Made by a program: the position numbers and the translations under genes. Below are positions 31,288-33,752 of a stretch of 33,752 bases of DNA, in pieces. The DNA is taken from the NCBI GenBank assembly GCA_016208355.1, contig JACQYE010000042.1:1-33752 (forward strand), read 5' to 3'. Under the pieces are notes generated by a model that saw nothing but the letters and a program-made list of their open reading frames with translations, made no database searches and was not told the DNA's origin. This DNA comes from Chloroflexota bacterium. GTDB taxonomy: Bacteria > Chloroflexota > Anaerolineae > Anaerolineales > Villigracilaceae. The first letter of the stretch is position 1. Every line of letters begins with the position of its first letter.

Positions 31288-32472
31288 ATGACCATTACCC
31301 TGCTCCTCGACCTAGACGATACCCTGCTCGATACCAATATGCAGGCCTTTGTCCCGGCGTATTTTTCCGCGCTGGCATCCGCCCTGGCTGGTTCTGTTTC
31401 CCCGGAAGTGATGCTCCCGGCGCTCATGGGCGGGACGAAAGCCATGATGCAAAACGAGAACCCGTCGCTCACTCTGCGCGAGGTTTTTGACGCCCATTTC
31501 TATCCAAAACTGGGTCTGGAGCGCGCCGCCCTCCAACAGGAAATTGACAGTTTTTACAACGAAACATTCCCTACGCTCTCCCATGTTGCCAGTCAGCGCC
31601 CGGAAGCCGTTGAGTTTGTCCGCTGGGCGTTCGAGGCCGGGCATCGCGTTGCCATAGCCACCAACCCCTATTTCCCACTTAAAGCGGTCCAGCACCGTAT
31701 GCGATGGGCCGGCCTGCCTCCCGAGGAATATGACTTCGCCCTTGTTTCCTCTTACGAGACCTTCCACTTTACCAAAGAGATAGCGGCCTATTTCCCGGAG
31801 TTCCTCGCCCAACTGGGTTGGCCGGAGGGGCCGGTCGTCATGGTCGGCAACGACCTCGAAATGGATCTCCTCCCGGCGCGCCAAGCCGGGTTGCCGGTCT
31901 TCTGGAAGCGCGCCGGACAAGACGACGGCCACCCTGATATTCCGCAGGGCTCTTTCACAGACCTGCGCGTCTGGCTCGCGGCTGCCGATCCGGTCTCCAT
32001 CACCCCGACCTTCTCTACACCGGAATCAATCTTGAATATCCTGCACTCGACCCCTGCCGCCCTTGCCTCTCTTGTGAACAGCCTGCCTCCCGCGGCATGG
32101 GAGCACCATCCTGAGCCAGGCGAGTGGTGTCTCACCGAAATCCTCTGTCATCTGCGCGACGTAGAAACAGACGTCAACCTGCCGCGCATTCAGAAACTCC
32201 TGGCCGAAGACAACCCCTTCCTCCCCGGCGTCGTCTCGGACGACTGGGTGCATGCGCGCAACTACGCCGCCCAGGATGGGCGCTTCGCCCTGGCTGATTT
32301 CATGGAGGCGCGCAAAGGGTTGATTGTCCTGCTAAACGGCGAACAGGCGAAGGGGTCCCGCCCCGCCCGGCACGCCATCTTCGGCCCGACCACTTTGCTC
32401 GAACTGGCCGGTTTCATGGCCGGTCACGACCGCGCCCATGTCCAACAAATCTGGAAAACCATCCGGGCATGA
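31288..32472 (+). CDS. HAD-family hydrolase fused to DinB-like domain
   Basis: Residues 1 to about 230 are a HAD phosphatase-like domain: DLDDTLLDT with Asp8 and Asp10, a cap region, a Lys at about 163 and VGNDLEMDLLPARQAG for the last acidic motif. Residues about 243-394 form a DinB/YfiT-like four-helix domain, with a metal triad visible as His288 (CHLRD), His380 and His384 (GHDRAH). Each part is complete, so this is a true fusion. The ATG at 31288 follows AAGG; an earlier start at 31228 would add 20 unconserved residues. The next gene overlaps by four bases. Substrates unknown. Confidence 0.88.
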   Translation: MTITLLLDLDDTLLDTNMQAFVPAYFSALASALAGSVSPEVMLPALMGGTKAMMQNENPSLTLREVFDAHFYPKLGLERAALQQEIDSFYNETFPTLSHVASQRPEAVEFVRWAFEAGHRVAIATNPYFPLKAVQHRMRWAGLPPEEYDFALVSSYETFHFTKEIAAYFPEFLAQLGWPEGPVVMVGNDLEMDLLPARQAGLPVFWKRAGQDDGHPDIPQGSFTDLRVWLAAADPVSITPTFSTPESILNILHSTPAALASLVNSLPPAAWEHHPEPGEWCLTEILCHLRDVETDVNLPRIQKLLAEDNPFLPGVVSDDWVHARNYAAQDGRFALADFMEARKGLIVLLNGEQAKGSRPARHAIFGPTTLLELAGFMAGHDRAHVQQIWKTIRA

Positions 32473-33245
32473 CCCATCTCCACATTCATGATCCAAATCC
32501 AGGGGGAAATCCTGCTGTGCTCCTGCTGCACGGCTTGGGCGCCACCGGTGCTTCCTGGACCCCGCAACTGCCCGCGTTGACCGAAGCCGGTTACCGCCCG
32601 CTGGCTCCCGACGCGCCCGGCTTTGGCGACTCGCCTTATGACGGGCAAGGCTGGAGCGTTCGCCGCGTGGCGGCGCAGATGGCGGAATTGTTGCAAGACC
32701 TGGGAACCGGCCCGGCGCACATCGTTGGGCTTTCGATGGGGGGTGTTATCGCCCAGCAGTTTGCCCGCGATTTTCCACAGTTGACGAAAAAATTAGCGTT
32801 GGTCAGTACCTTTGCTGCCCTGCGCCCAGACACGCTCTCCGGCTGGTTCTATTTCTTGCAGCGCACTCTTGCCGTAACGTTTCTCGGCCTGCCCGCCCAG
32901 GCCAGAGTGGTGGCAAGGCGTGTTTTCCCCGCGCCTGACCAGGCCGCCCTGCGCGACCTGCTGGTGACGACCATCTCCCGCGCCGACCCGCGTGCCTACC
33001 GCCTCGCCATGCGTTCACTGGGGCTGTTCGACTCACGCAAATGGCTGCATCAAATTGCGGTTCCCACGCTGGTCATCACCGGCGCGGACGATACTACTGT
33101 TTCTCCGGAGAGGCAGAGAAACCTGGCAGACGGTATCCCTGGCGCGCGACAAGTGGTCGTCGCGAAGGCCGGTCATGCCGTCAACGTGGATAGTGCAAAC
33201 GAGTTCAACCGTCTTCTACTGGGATTTTTGAAAACTCATTCGTAG
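32469..33245 (+). CDS. Alpha/beta-fold hydrolase
   Basis: The 258-residue protein has an oxyanion-hole HGLGATG near residue 21, the nucleophile elbow GLSMGG (Ser89), a late acid in VITGADDTTVSPE, and His in KAGHAVNVD. This is a complete catalytic triad in order. Its length is typical of BioH-like or esterase-like members, but the substrate is open. The ATG overlaps the HAD-DinB stop by four bases. No signal peptide. The stop codon is the first part of a double-hairpin repeat. Confidence 0.92.
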   Translation: MTHLHIHDPNPGGNPAVLLLHGLGATGASWTPQLPALTEAGYRPLAPDAPGFGDSPYDGQGWSVRRVAAQMAELLQDLGTGPAHIVGLSMGGVIAQQFARDFPQLTKKLALVSTFAALRPDTLSGWFYFLQRTLAVTFLGLPAQARVVARRVFPAPDQAALRDLLVTTISRADPRAYRLAMRSLGLFDSRKWLHQIAVPTLVITGADDTTVSPERQRNLADGIPGARQVVVAKAGHAVNVDSANEFNRLLLGFLKTHS

Positions 33246-33295
33246 TAACGACTTTAGTCGTTGTTCCTGGCAAAAGCGACTGAAGTCGCTACTAC
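33242..33295. repeat. REP-like nested double palindrome
   Basis: Two palindromes, AACGACTTTAGTCGTT (33247-33262) and AGCGACTGAAGTCGCT (33275-33290), lie between outer arms GTAGTA and TACTAC. The whole element can also fold as one long hairpin with only one mismatch in 13 outer pairs. It starts in the stop codon of the hydrolase gene and ends just before the VanZ-like gene. It looks like a short interspersed mobile-type repeat. Confidence 0.7.
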
Positions 33296-33308
33296 TGCCA
33301 TTTTGGAA

Positions 33309-33665
33309 ATGAAAAAATTCCTGCGCTGGATTCCTTCCGTACTGTTGATGGGGATTGTATTTGCCTTGTCATCCCTCCCCGCTCAGGAACTGCCGTCTTT
33401 TGGATTCTGGGATACTCTCGTCAAAAAGGGCGGGCATGCTGTCGGCTATGGAATCCTGGCGCTCTCATATTGGTATGCAATGAAGTGGGAAAAGAAGCAC
33501 GCCTGGCTGGCTTTCCTGCTGGCTGTACTGTATGCGCTATCAGATGAATTCCATCAATCTTTTGTCCCCGGAAGGAATCCCAGCCTTCTGGACGCGCTGG
33601 GCTTCGATACCGGCGGCGCACTGCTTGCGCTTGCAGGGGTATGGTGGCTACTAAGAAAAAAGTGA
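33309..33665 (+). CDS. VanZ-like membrane protein
   Basis: The 118-residue protein has about four hydrophobic segments. The VanZ-like pattern is visible: ALSSLPAQELP after the first helix, KKGGHAVGYGILAL, LYALSDEFHQSFVPGRNPSLLDALGFDTGGAL, shown here as separate parts of the family core. The ATG at 33309 was chosen because an earlier in-frame start would lie within the repeat. The ribosome site is weak (GGAA just upstream). VanZ proteins alter teicoplanin sensitivity in enterococci, but most bacterial members have no known role. Confidence 0.9.
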   Translation: MKKFLRWIPSVLLMGIVFALSSLPAQELPSFGFWDTLVKKGGHAVGYGILALSYWYAMKWEKKHAWLAFLLAVLYALSDEFHQSFVPGRNPSLLDALGFDTGGALLALAGVWWLLRKK

Positions 33666-33686
33666 GAGATTTTGCCTCTCACTTTT
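33657..33686. terminator. Intrinsic terminator, probably bidirectional
   Basis: AAAAAGTGAGAG pairs with CTCTCACTTTT around a 7-base loop, with A-run before and T-run after the stem. It lies across the VanZ-like stop and faces the end of a minus-strand gene, so it can serve both. Confidence 0.8.
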
Positions 33687-33711
33687 CACTGCTCTGTTCT
33701 CCACTCTCTAC

Positions 33712-33752
33712 CTACTCAAACTCGATCTCCAATTCCTCGTCCTCTTTCCACT
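33712..33752 (-). CDS. C-terminal fragment of a minus-strand gene at the right edge
   Basis: Read on the minus strand, the frame entering from the edge gives WKEDEELEIEFE and then a TAG at 33712-33714. The acidic tail and the adjoining bidirectional terminator fit the end of a real gene, but only 12 residues are visible. No function can be assigned. Confidence 0.45.
   Translation of the reverse strand, partial: WKEDEELEIEFE

Noticed and set aside
1-33752. CRISPR array, insertion sequence or phage integration site
   Set aside because: No regularly spaced direct repeats, transposase, integrase or att-like duplication beside the tRNA gene was found.

Overview
The window looks like chromosome of a Chloroflexota bacterium, most likely of the Anaerolineae. 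This is an inference from style: moderately high GC, many lipoproteins with an LAC-type lipobox, a long Thr/Pro surface linker, tandem paralogous GNAT-like proteins, and scattered small hairpin repeats in and beside genes. No 16S gene or phylogenetic marker test is available here. No CRISPR array, insertion sequence or phage gene was seen.

Region 1 (about 137-9358, minus strand) is the most unusual part. An ECF sigma factor and a zinc-finger anti-sigma factor are translationally linked to a surface lipoprotein with a glycoside-hydrolase-like TIM barrel. A small polytopic membrane protein follows, then a tightly packed run of five more lipoproteins: three with glycosidase-clan-A-like barrels and two beta-propellers. 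Every junction in that run is a stop/start overlap or a 1-base gap. The same inverted repeat (ACACCGG-TATCC arms) lies just upstream of the sigma gene and just upstream of the five-gene run. I read this as a candidate ECF-controlled surface glycan recognition or processing system.

Region 2 (9467-23052, minus strand) holds a CBS-domain protein, a small membrane protein and a membrane protein with duplicated Cys-bounded repeats. A long chain of housekeeping and accessory genes follows, read from 23052 down to 11792: GT4 glycosyltransferase, YraN, MiaA, a DUF1579-like protein, two tandem GNAT-like paralogues, a BaiN/HI0933-type flavoprotein, a truncated substrate-binding lipoprotein, CinA with an eroded amidase domain, an M14 carboxypeptidase, and an amidohydrolase fused to a CYTH-like domain. 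Most neighbours overlap by 4-20 bases, so much of this is probably co-transcribed.

Region 3 (23106-33665, plus strand) starts at a divergent promoter area. It has a two-gene module of unknown function, tRNA-Arg(TCT), a stress/proteostasis group (thiol peroxidase, Hsp20, Lon, CheY-like receiver, GNAT, MoaB/MogA), elongation factor P, a Cys-rich small protein, a HAD-DinB fusion, an alpha/beta hydrolase and a VanZ-like protein. It ends at a probable bidirectional terminator facing the C-terminus of a minus-strand gene that enters from the right edge. A short plus-strand C-terminal coding fragment probably enters from the left edge.
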